From positions 186,001-250,000 of the forward strand of contig NZ_LWJG01000004.1 in assembly GCF_001636425.1 (NCBI RefSeq): 64,000 nt of DNA. Direction: 5' to 3'. The translations under genes and the position numbers were made by a program. Source of the stretch: Heyndrickxia acidicola (GTDB lineage Bacteria > Bacillota > Bacilli > Bacillales > Bacillaceae_C). Shown here one piece after another: positions 8,377 to 15,789 of the stretch. The notes beneath the pieces are model-generated. The model did not search any database. It was not told where the DNA came from and saw only the letters and a program-made list of their open reading frames with translations. Position 1 is the first letter of the stretch; each line of letters opens with the position of its first letter.

Positions 8377-8425
8377 ATACAAAACAAATTCCCTTTACAG
8401 GTTGTAAAGGGAATTTGTTTTGTAT
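8377..8425. terminator. Long perfect hairpin, probable bidirectional terminator
   Basis: Two 22-nt arms (8377-8398 and 8404-8425) are perfectly complementary around the 5-nt loop AGGTT. The stem has a central CCCTTTAC core and outer A/T tracts. It lies between the sensor kinase stop and promoter B, so it can end kinase transcription. The remaining 8426-8581 holds no gene. Confidence 0.65.
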
Positions 8426-8581
8426 CATTTATTATCTTAGCTTTTATAATTTGTAACACCTAACCGAAATGATTTTCCCAGATTTCAGAAGGAAGAAAAG
8501 ACATAGGCATTTTATATTTTCCATCAAAGAATTAAGTAGAAAAGCTATATTACCTCATTGTGTAAAGGTTTAGTGAAAACT

Positions 8582-9436
8582 TTAACCTCCGAAATTAGAA
8601 AGAATAGCATGCTTTGCTTCCTTTTTAACTGTAACAATTGTTTCATTACTTATTCTGTTTATTGAGAACTCCCAGCCCATTTCTTTTGCCCGATTTTTAA
8701 TAATTTGTAATCCGAATCCTTTTCTGGGTTGCATGTCATCATTTATAAATCCTATTCCACGATCTCTAATTTCACATACCCAACCATTTGTTGTTTCTTT
8801 GGAGATTATCCAAATCTTTTCTGTTTTGGCATGTTTTATTATGTTCATAACTGCTTCTTTAATGCATGCGAATAATTCAATTTTTTCCTTAGTTGATAAA
8901 GTAGCTTCAGTAATTCCCCAGTTTAATTCTATATGAATAGAATGGTTATTTTGAATTTCGTGTAAATAATAAGATATTTGCTTTTCCCAGCTAAAATAAT
9001 CTTCATTACTTGGATGCGTTAGATTCGTGATAGATTGACGAATATCTTGGTCGACACGTTTTAATGTTTGTTTAAGGTTTTGAAAATCTTCATGTTGTAA
9101 AAGGTTTGTTTTTTTGCCCAATTTGTTAAGCTTTACAGAAAGTAAAAATAGTGATTGAGCCATTCCATCATGTAACTCTCTTGCTAAAATTTCTCTTTCA
9201 ATTAGGACTGCTTTTTTTGCCTTTTCTTGCCTTAGTTCTTCCTGCAATTGCTCTAATATTGAAAATAACCTCAATAAAAAAATAAGTGTAACCGCAAAAA
9301 TAATGACTGGAGAAAGAAAATTCCCGACTGTCATGGAAATATAAGGTAACAAAAATACGTGGCGAATATATTCCCAAAGTCCAATTGTTATAGTAGGGAT
9401 AATTAGAATTAGCCATTTGATTTGCCGATACTTCAA
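8582..9436 (-). CDS. Sensor histidine kinase (HisKA_3 type) without adjacent response regulator
   Basis: The 284-residue protein has two N-terminal membrane helices (about 6-24 and 38-58), a short coiled linker, and a HisKA_3 dimerisation domain with the phosphorylated His89 in ARELHDGMAQS. An HATPase_c domain follows with N-box KEAVMNIIKHA, G-box DRGIGF and GFGLQIIKNRA. This class pairs with NarL/LuxR-type response regulators, which usually bind short inverted repeats. No such regulator gene lies beside it. It starts with TTG, 6 nt after AGGTGA. It has almost no extracellular loop, so it probably senses within or near the membrane. It lies inside the gene group carrying activator sites A-C and may control them. 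Confidence 0.85.
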   Translation of the reverse strand: MKYRQIKWLILIIPTITIGLWEYIRHVFLLPYISMTVGNFLSPVIIFAVTLIFLLRLFSILEQLQEELRQEKAKKAVLIEREILARELHDGMAQSLFLLSVKLNKLGKKTNLLQHEDFQNLKQTLKRVDQDIRQSITNLTHPSNEDYFSWEKQISYYLHEIQNNHSIHIELNWGITEATLSTKEKIELFACIKEAVMNIIKHAKTEKIWIISKETTNGWVCEIRDRGIGFINDDMQPRKGFGLQIIKNRAKEMGWEFSINRISNETIVTVKKEAKHAILSNFGG

Positions 9437-9512
9437 AAAATCACCTATTTCTTCTTTAAATATCTTCTATTTTAACATTTGTTCAATAAATAAGTTGTAT
9501 TTTCCAATAAAA

Positions 9513-9528
9513 TCACTCCTTAGGGTCA
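9513..9528 (+). promoter_or_regulatory. Palindromic activator site C
   Basis: The plus strand reads TCACTCCTTAGGGTCA, 22 bp upstream of TATAAT. It faces the PepSY operon, so the set A-C serves both strands. Confidence 0.65.
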
Positions 9529-9550
9529 TTTGAGGAAGTACTCTCGTGTA

Positions 9551-9556
9551 TATAAT
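9551..9556 (+). promoter_or_regulatory. -10 box of the PepSY-TM operon
   Basis: TATAAT preceded by TGTA, with no consensus -35, at the same distance from its palindrome as in the two minus-strand promoters. Confidence 0.6.
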
Positions 9557-9846
9557 GAATGCGAGTCTTAAATAAAAAAATTGGTTTCTCTATTTTTCGA
9601 TATCGGAAAACAAAGGAACAATAATAAATACGGGAGGTTGATTAGTAAGCCGATTGGTAAGAAAAAACAATGTTAGGCGAGGTGCTTTTTGATTCTCAAT
9701 GATGATTTCAATCGTTGCGCTTATCAAGTTTATTCCCGTCCTTTATTCAATTCCTTTTTACCAGAAACTATATATATTAGTTTTGTTATTGTAAGAAGCT
9801 ACTAAGAAGTATAGAAATTTATTTTTAATCGTTAGGAGGGTTCGTT

Positions 9847-9960
9847 ATGGACATGGGTCTTGGACAGTATACATGGATGTTTTTGTTGGGCTTTGCAGTT
9901 GTGATGATTCTAGTTGTTGGACTTCTTATTTATTGGGCAAAAGCTTATAAAGATGAATAA
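9847..9960 (+). CDS. 37-residue single-helix membrane protein
   Basis: A short frame reads MDMGLGQYTWMFLLGFAVV, continues through one hydrophobic helix (about 10-31) and ends in WAKAYKDE. GGAGGG sits 7 nt before the ATG, a strong ribosome site. It lies between activator-dependent promoter C and the PepSY-TM gene, about 180 nt upstream of the latter, and is probably cotranscribed. Size and topology recall small helper subunits of membrane redox enzymes (CydX/CydS-like), but no homologue is recognised. Confidence 0.6.
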   Translation: MDMGLGQYTWMFLLGFAVVMILVVGLLIYWAKAYKDE

Positions 9961-10139
9961 AACAAACCCACTGAATAAATTAACAAAAAACCTCCCTTAT
10001 GGAGTTAATGGGGGTGTTAATTCGGAATTAAACAGAAGAGTTAGTATATAGAGTGGCTATATTTTTCTTATTATAAAGATCATCTAGAGTAACTCTTTAT
10101 TTTTCAAAAAAGATTTACAGCAGAAAAAAGGAGAATTGA

Positions 10140-11531
10140 ATGAAAGCAGTAAAAAAAATAGATCACTCTACAAATAAACCCAGCAAAGGCAAAAGAACGC
10201 GGCTCTATCAATCCATATGGAGATGGCATTTTTATGCTGGCATTATTTTTGCACCTATATTAATTATTTTGGCTATTACAGGGGCCATATATTTATTTAA
10301 GCCATATTTTGACCCCTTGTTAAATACTAACCTTCATTATGTGCAAGAAGGGTCAAAAGAATTAACCCCTCCTTTACAGCTAACGGCTGTAAAGGAGCGA
10401 TATCCGGATGCTGCCATTACATCCTTTACTAATATAAATGATCCACGGCGTGCGACCGAGATTGGAGTAAACCAAGGTAAAGTGGCCTACACTGTGTTTG
10501 TAAATCCCTACACAGGGAAAGTGCTTGGAGAGCTGGAAAATGATAAAGAATTGATGAACATTATTGAAAATCTGCATGGGAAATTATTGGCTGGAACAAT
10601 AGGTGATAATATTGTTGAACTTTCAGCATCTTGGGCCATCATTCTACTCTTAACGGGACTTTACCTTTATTTTCCTAGGGAGAAACAAACAATACGTGAA
10701 GTTCTTCGTATTCGAACAACAAAAGGCTCCAGAATATTTTGGCGTGATCTGCATGCAAGTGTAGGGTTTTGGATGACGATTGTACTCATAATGCTAGTAT
10801 TGACAGGACTTCCTTGGGCATGTTCATTTGGAAATCGATTAAACTCATTTATTCAAAAACATCATCTGACGAATGCTCCAGCTAATATGTTGAATGGCAG
10901 TATTGTGTCTAAAAAAATAAACAAAGAAATCGCCAAAACAACCTGGTCAGCAGAAAATCTTCCAGTGCCGGAATCGGTTTACAAAAATAAAGGAATGCTG
11001 CCAATTGAAAATATTATTAACCTGGCTAATAATACAAATGTTTATCCAGGCTATACAATAAATATGCCTGAAGGCGGCAAAGGGGTATATATTATATCAA
11101 CTTGGGGATGGGCAGCAGGCAGTGTAAAAAATTATGTCACCATGGACATTGATCAATATAGTGGTAAAGTTTTACTTAATTACCGATGGAAAGACTATAG
11201 TTTTTTTGATAAAGCCATTGAAACAGGAATTGCATTACATGAGGGTCGATACTTCGGAGTTACAAATTTAATTATTGATCTTATAGCATGTTTTTCTCTT
11301 ATCTTCATTGTAATAAGCGGAATAACTATGTGGTGGAGACGTCGACCTCAAGGAAAAATAGGAATACCAAAGGCCTCTGAAGGCCACAAGTTTTATTTAG
11401 GGGTATTATTAATTGCTGTTATAGGTGGTATTTTAATGCCGATGGTCGGTGTCTCAATCTTTGTAATAGGATTGACTGAATACTCCATACGATTATTGAA
11501 AAAGAATATGAAACGATCCGCTTTGCAATAA
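10140..11531 (+). CDS. PepSY-TM family membrane protein, possible transmembrane metalloreductase
   Basis: The 463-residue protein has the PepSY_TM architecture. Helix 1 contains WRWHFYAGIIFAPILIILA, followed by an extracellular PepSY-like domain and the paired motifs NLHGKLLAG and RDLHASVGFW before helices 2 and 3. A second extracellular domain precedes the helices near the C-terminus (TMWWRRRPQ at about 400). The conserved histidines in WRWH, NLHG and DLHA are those proposed to bind heme in family members. The family includes PiuB and FoxB-type reductases that reduce siderophore-bound iron. AAAGGAG lies before the ATG. The strong terminator at 11546 ends the unit. Confidence 0.8.
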   Translation: MKAVKKIDHSTNKPSKGKRTRLYQSIWRWHFYAGIIFAPILIILAITGAIYLFKPYFDPLLNTNLHYVQEGSKELTPPLQLTAVKERYPDAAITSFTNINDPRRATEIGVNQGKVAYTVFVNPYTGKVLGELENDKELMNIIENLHGKLLAGTIGDNIVELSASWAIILLLTGLYLYFPREKQTIREVLRIRTTKGSRIFWRDLHASVGFWMTIVLIMLVLTGLPWACSFGNRLNSFIQKHHLTNAPANMLNGSIVSKKINKEIAKTTWSAENLPVPESVYKNKGMLPIENIINLANNTNVYPGYTINMPEGGKGVYIISTWGWAAGSVKNYVTMDIDQYSGKVLLNYRWKDYSFFDKAIETGIALHEGRYFGVTNLIIDLIACFSLIFIVISGITMWWRRRPQGKIGIPKASEGHKFYLGVLLIAVIGGILMPMVGVSIFVIGLTEYSIRLLKKNMKRSALQ

Positions 11532-11545
11532 ACGGTGGTTTCTTA

Positions 11546-11580
11546 GGCTGTCGAGAAAGTTTCGACGGCTTTTTTATTTT
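11546..11580 (+). terminator. Terminator of the PepSY-TM operon
   Basis: GCTGTCGA pairs with TCGACGGC (one G-U), followed by a T-run. Confidence 0.8.
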
Positions 11581-12307
11581 GATCCAAGATTATTACAAGT
11601 AGAAATGGTTAACTATTATTGGTTATGGAGTTTAAGCCGAACAAAATAATGGATCATTAACATTTAAAAGGAATAACTTTGTTTCTGTCTCTATCCCCTT
11701 CGTTTTATTTTCTTAAACCGTTAATTTAACTATAAAGTATTAATAGAAATAAGAGAGTGCAACTGATAAATCAGTGTGTTATTTAAGGTCATCGTTAGGA
11801 GAATGAACATGCTGACAATTTTCATTTTTTACCACCACCCATTGTATTATTCTTAGCCATTGCAGTCATTTTTTTTTTACTTCCAAATTTAAACTTTAAT
11901 AGCTAATTATTTAACGAACATAAATGATACGCATTTCAATTAACAGCTCTTGTCAACTCTTAATAGCGTAGCAAGGGTTTCTATTTTTTTAGTATCACTC
12001 ATTTTTTTAAGGCTTTTTTCCATCTCTTTATAAGAGAACATGATTCAGTTGAGAAAGAAAAGTTAATGATGAAAGCTACCTCAAGTATTCATATGGTAAA
12101 TACGGATAGTGAGAGGATCCATAAGCCAGAAAAGCTAAAAAATACTGAACGATGATCATTAAAATTCAGTTCCAAGGTATTTCTCTTTGTTATATAAGGT
12201 GATTACAATAGCGTATTCTGCCAAAGACACTAAGAAAAGAGTAGGAGACATATTTTTATAGTGAGTCTTATTTAGGCGAATGTTATATTCTATTTGATGT
12301 AAAACAT
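11581..12307. other. Long intergenic region with possible gene remnants
   Basis: About 730 bp without a supported gene. A ribosome site AGGAG near 11797 precedes an 18-codon start region that, with a one-base shift, would continue into a hydrophobic peptide (PPPIVLFLAIAVIFFLL) ending near 11905. A second open frame of about 45 codons with biased composition ends TGA near 12154 but has no start. Both look like fragments; neither was recognised. Confidence 0.4.
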
Positions 12308-12333
12308 GTTATGGATTACTGATTTGTGGGTAT
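12308..12333 (+). promoter_or_regulatory. Sigma-B-like promoter of the yjgB-type gene
   Basis: GTTATG (12308-12313), a 14-bp spacer and GGGTAT (12328-12333). The -10 is a perfect match to the sigma-B consensus GGGTAT; the -35 matches GTTTAA at four of six positions. Confidence 0.5.
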
Positions 12334-12360
12334 AAAAGATTGAGATGGGAGGAACATAAA

Positions 12361-12933
12361 ATGTTAAATAAGAAGTCAAAAATATTAGTAGCTACCACTT
12401 TAACAGGATCGATTATAGGTATAGGTGCAGCTTATACTCCTTCTTTAGAACCGGCACACGCTGCTCACGTGAAAATGGTTCATGTGAATACCTATCAGCA
12501 GGATGCAGTAAAAAAATTAAAGATGATCTACCACGAAGCCTTTAAAGGACAAATGCCCTTTGCTGCAGAAGGACTAAAAATTAATAAAAGCACGAAGAAA
12601 GATGTTCATAAAAAGCTTGGGCCGCCTGAAACAGTAAGCGGCGGATTTGACTATTACCATGCTGATATGGGGCAGCCAGGCTTTGCCTTTTCTTACAACA
12701 AAAATAAAACGATTTCACAAATCCGTTATTTTGGTACAAATGTAGAACGGAAGGATAATTTAGGTTCTATCACTCCTAAAGTGTTAGGCAAAGTACTTGG
12801 GAAAGCGGATCACATTCGCAGAGTAAAAGGGACAAGCCAAATCAACTATATCTATAAAACCGGTAAGTATGAGCTGGAATTTATCGTAGGGAAAGATCAT
12901 ACCGTCGATCATGTAAATCTAAAAATGTCATAA
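12361..12933 (+). CDS. YjgB-like secreted protein (DUF4309)
   Basis: A 190-residue protein with an N-terminal signal peptide (hydrophobic core about 12-27, probable cleavage after AHA). A DUF4309-type domain follows, with the pattern LGPPETVSGGFDYYHA and a C-terminal LGKADHIRR segment. It resembles B. subtilis YjgB; the biochemical role is unknown. The ATG at 12361 is preferred over an upstream in-frame start because GGGAGG lies 9 nt away. A sigma-B-like promoter about 30 nt upstream suggests general-stress expression. It is monocistronic with its own terminator. Confidence 0.75.
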   Translation: MLNKKSKILVATTLTGSIIGIGAAYTPSLEPAHAAHVKMVHVNTYQQDAVKKLKMIYHEAFKGQMPFAAEGLKINKSTKKDVHKKLGPPETVSGGFDYYHADMGQPGFAFSYNKNKTISQIRYFGTNVERKDNLGSITPKVLGKVLGKADHIRRVKGTSQINYIYKTGKYELEFIVGKDHTVDHVNLKMS

Positions 12934-12953
12934 TAAAGCTTTATAAGGTTATA

Positions 12954-12987
12954 AAAGGACACTCATTTTTAAAGAGTGTCCTTTTTG
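12954..12987 (+). terminator. Terminator of the yjgB-like gene
   Basis: AAAGGACACTC pairs with GAGTGTCCTTT, followed by T-run. Confidence 0.85.
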
Positions 12988-13131
12988 TATGACAATTATG
13001 TGTAATTTACAGTTTTATTCCTTTTAATAAAACATTTTCAATACACTGTTTTTGTTGGAAGAAATATAATTTATATTTCCTTCTACATTATCCCTCTAAA
13101 CCTTTAACTACTCTATTATACGTAAGTAGTA

Positions 13132-13673
13132 GTGATCTATACTCAAGGCCGCATCGCAGGAATTACCTCTTTATTGGGAGTTGTTTTAGGATTTGTGGTT
13201 TATTTATGTGCGACCATGCTAGGACTTACTGCAATTTTCAATACTGTGCCGGCGGTCAACAAAGCTATCAAATGGGCAGGTGCCATATATTTGTTGTGGA
13301 TGGCATGGAAGGCTGTTAAACCGGGCTTATCATCTGTTTTAGAACCACGTCATCTTCCTGTCGAAAGACCGACCAAGCTTTTTCTAATGGGCTTTTTGAC
13401 AAATTTATTAAATCCTAAGATTGCTGTGCTGTATGTTTCACTCCTGCCTCAATTCGAAAATCCATTAAAGTCTCACTGCTCTATCAGGGAGCGGCCTTAG
13501 GCGCCGTGCAAATTATAGTCAGTTTTTCCGTAAATCTTCTTATTGTCCTTACAGCGAGTATAATTGCTTTATGGTTCACAAGACGGCCGGCATGGCTAAA
13601 GATACAGCGCTGGCTGATGACCAGTGTTTTAACAGGTCTTTCCATTCATCTGGCCATGGAACACCAAAAATAA
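13132..13673 (+). pseudogene. LysE/RhtB-family exporter remnant (5' truncated, frameshifted)
   Basis: Translation gives TQGRIAGITSLLGVVLGF, KWAGAIYLLWMAWKAVKPG and TNLLNPKIAVLYVSLLPQF, all typical of LysE/RhtB amino-acid exporters. The family's first helix and PGP motif are missing. After about residue 115 (QFENPLKS) the frame shifts and resumes as SLLYQGAALGAVQIIVSF through LSIHLAMEHQK to the TAA at 13671. There is no ribosome site before the GTG at 13132. The gene is dead by two lesions, unless the frameshift near 13470 is a sequencing error, which would still leave the truncation. Confidence 0.8.
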
Positions 13674-14038
13674 ATGTATTTAAGTTAGAGGGTACCTTCA
13701 TGAGCGAGTGGAAGTATCCCTTTTTTTCTAATAAGGATTCCTTCATTTTTATTCTCCTAGCTCCCTTCAACCATCCCTCCTTTTTCATTCACCAATAGTG
13801 AGTGGTAAAAAAAATGTCCCCAAGCATAGCTCATTTTTTCTTTTAGATTTTCTGCAAAAAAAGTAATTGAAAATGATTTTTTTTATCAATTAAATGAGTA
13901 AATGTTGTTAGTTATCGAAAGAGTTGGGTAGATAAACAATGTACGCCTTTTATAGATTAATTTTGAATAAAAAAGAGATTACCACCTTAGATAAGAGGCA
14001 GCCGATGGATAGAAAACAACACAGGAGGGCTCAATTAT
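13674..14038. other. Intergenic region upstream of the DUF1003 gene
   Basis: No gene is visible in about 365 bp. It should contain the promoter of the DUF1003 gene; no clear promoter hexamers were recognised. Confidence 0.4.
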
Positions 14039-14563
14039 ATGGAGGATACAAATAAGCAAGGAAACAAGATGGATAAGAAAATGATTGGCCGCATCAATCG
14101 TCTGGTGACGGACTATGAACATACCGTTATCAGCCATATTGATAAGCAATATGAAAGAAAAACATCATTTGGAGACCGTTTGGCGGATCAAATCGCTTGT
14201 TTTGGGGGAAGTTGGAGGTTCATAATAATCTTCGCAGGATTTCTGATAACCTGGATCGTATGGAATACCTTGCCGTTCACGTATCATTTTGATGGAGCTC
14301 CGTTTATTTTGCTTAATCTCTTTTTATCTTTTTTGGCAGGATTTCAAGCCCCGATTATTATGATGAGCCAGAATCGTCAGGCAGAGCGGGACAAAAAAGA
14401 AGCATCCATTGATTTTGCGATTAATTATAAAGCTGAAAGAGAAATTGACGACATGCAGGACGATTTAGCTCGTATTGAATCAAAGCTGACCGATATAAAG
14501 GAGCTTAAACAAGAGATGGCCGAGATAAAAAAATTGCTGATGTCTACGACTTCTTCATCATAA
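14039..14563 (+). CDS. DUF1003 family membrane protein
   Basis: A 174-residue cytoplasmic-membrane protein of the DUF1003 family. The N-terminal cytoplasmic helix ends in GDRLADQIACFGGSWRF, followed by two membrane helices (about 59-77 and 87-105) joined by a short loop. The motif FQAPIIMMSQNRQAERDK comes just after helix 2. The C-terminal 55 residues are charged and predicted to form a coiled coil (DDLARIESKLTDIKELKQEM). Function is unknown. GGAGGG is 9 nt before the ATG. It is monocistronic. Confidence 0.85.
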   Translation: MEDTNKQGNKMDKKMIGRINRLVTDYEHTVISHIDKQYERKTSFGDRLADQIACFGGSWRFIIIFAGFLITWIVWNTLPFTYHFDGAPFILLNLFLSFLAGFQAPIIMMSQNRQAERDKKEASIDFAINYKAEREIDDMQDDLARIESKLTDIKELKQEMAEIKKLLMSTTSSS

Positions 14564-14697
14564 AAGGAAGAAACTTTGGTTGGATTGATACTAAGCAAGC
14601 CTGATGAAAAAGAAAATAACGAAGGATCATTCACAATGAGGATTTTGATGCCTATTGATATTTTTTTGAAAACAGAAAAATTAAGTATATTATAAAA

Positions 14698-14730
14698 TAG
14701 CTCAGTAAACTATAACTGAGCTAATTTTAT
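14698..14730 (+). terminator. Possible terminator after the DUF1003 gene
   Basis: TAGCTCAGT pairs with ACTGAGCTA around an 8-nt loop, followed by ATTTTAT. The tail is weak. Confidence 0.45.
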
Positions 14731-14825
14731 ATGCAATTAATACCGCATACACGATGTATATTTCTATATTTTCATTTACGAAAGAAACCATATTCCTTTA
14801 ATTGTGATTGGGTTCCATTTTTTAT

Positions 14826-15746
14826 TTAAAAGGATGTCTTACCTCTCAAAAGATCATGTGCAAGCTCGACAGCCCCAAATAAGCTTGCATCGCGGTCAAA
14901 ATGCGCTTTTTCTATTTTAGGCTGATAAGGGACAAACTGTTGAAAATAGCTTTCAATGGTTGGGAGAATGGTATTAAATTGATGCATTAAACCACCCCCA
15001 AGAACAATTTTTTCAGGATTCCAGGCAATGGCAAGATTGGCAATCTGGAACCCTATTTCATTAAAGGTATCTTTTAAAAATGTCCTTTTTTCCGGGTTAT
15101 CTTTTGCTTCGGAGAATAATTTTTCAACTGTCATCTCATTTCCAAAATCATTCTTTGCACGTTCTGACAATCCTGAACCGCTGGCATAAGCTTCAAATGG
15201 AGCATAGTTAGATTGGAACCCTTTCATTTCCTGCTTGCTTTTCAATAAGTAGGCAATTTCACCAGCAGCCCCATTATGGCCTCTGATTACTTGATTTCCA
15301 AATGTAAAGCCAGCAGAAATACCGGTACCAAAATTAATATATAAGCCGTGATCCGTCCCTTTTAATGCTCCTTTACGCAGTTCTGCAAGTGCAGCAGCCT
15401 TAACATCATTTTCGATAGAAAAAGGAATGTTTCCAAATCTATCTTTAACATGCTCACCAATATTAATTTTATCCCAATCCTCTACATTGGGCGCTAATTC
15501 AACATGATCCTCAAATACAACTCCAAATGTTCCGATTCCAATTGCAGCCAAATCCAGGTCATTTTCTTTCTTTGTGTCTTCGAGCAGTCTTTGAGCGGTA
15601 TCAAGGGCTCTTTGAATGAGTTTATATCCATTAATGTTGCGTGACGTTATCTCTGTTCGTTTTAAAATTCCCTGCTTCAAATCAGCCGTTGCGATTGCCA
15701 CCTTTGTCCCGCCAAAATCGATAGCCAAAAGTAATTGATTATGCAT
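14826..15746 (-). CDS. ROK family sugar kinase lacking the zinc motif
   Basis: A 306-residue ROK-family protein. The N-terminal phosphate loop reads LAIDFGGTKVAIA, followed by the acidic SIENDVKAAALAE segment with the catalytic-type Asp, INFGTGISAG and a C-terminal VLGGGLM adenosine loop. Family kinases phosphorylate glucose, fructose, N-acetylmannosamine and related sugars. The usual Cys-rich zinc site after the GH(N/M)xxGE segment is absent; the region reads GHNGAAGEIAYLLKSK. It follows the APC permease by 43 bp and is probably cotranscribed. The substrate is likely what the permease imports. Confidence 0.8.
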   Translation of the reverse strand: MHNQLLLAIDFGGTKVAIATADLKQGILKRTEITSRNINGYKLIQRALDTAQRLLEDTKKENDLDLAAIGIGTFGVVFEDHVELAPNVEDWDKINIGEHVKDRFGNIPFSIENDVKAAALAELRKGALKGTDHGLYINFGTGISAGFTFGNQVIRGHNGAAGEIAYLLKSKQEMKGFQSNYAPFEAYASGSGLSERAKNDFGNEMTVEKLFSEAKDNPEKRTFLKDTFNEIGFQIANLAIAWNPEKIVLGGGLMHQFNTILPTIESYFQQFVPYQPKIEKAHFDRDASLFGAVELAHDLLRGKTSF

Positions 15747-15789
15747 CTTTCATTCCTCCGCAACGATAATTATTATATATTTTACTATG

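Larger units (their letters stand above)
9437..9846. other. Divergent regulatory region between sensor kinase and PepSY operon
   Basis: About 410 bp carry activator site C and its -10 box reading rightward. Roughly 290 nt of leader follow before the 37-residue gene. A 31-codon hydrophobic frame at 9701-9796 lacks a ribosome site and was not called. Confidence 0.5.

Noticed and set aside
8185-9846. Response regulator gene for the sensor kinase
   Set aside because: Both flanks were read in all frames; no receiver or LuxR-type text was found.
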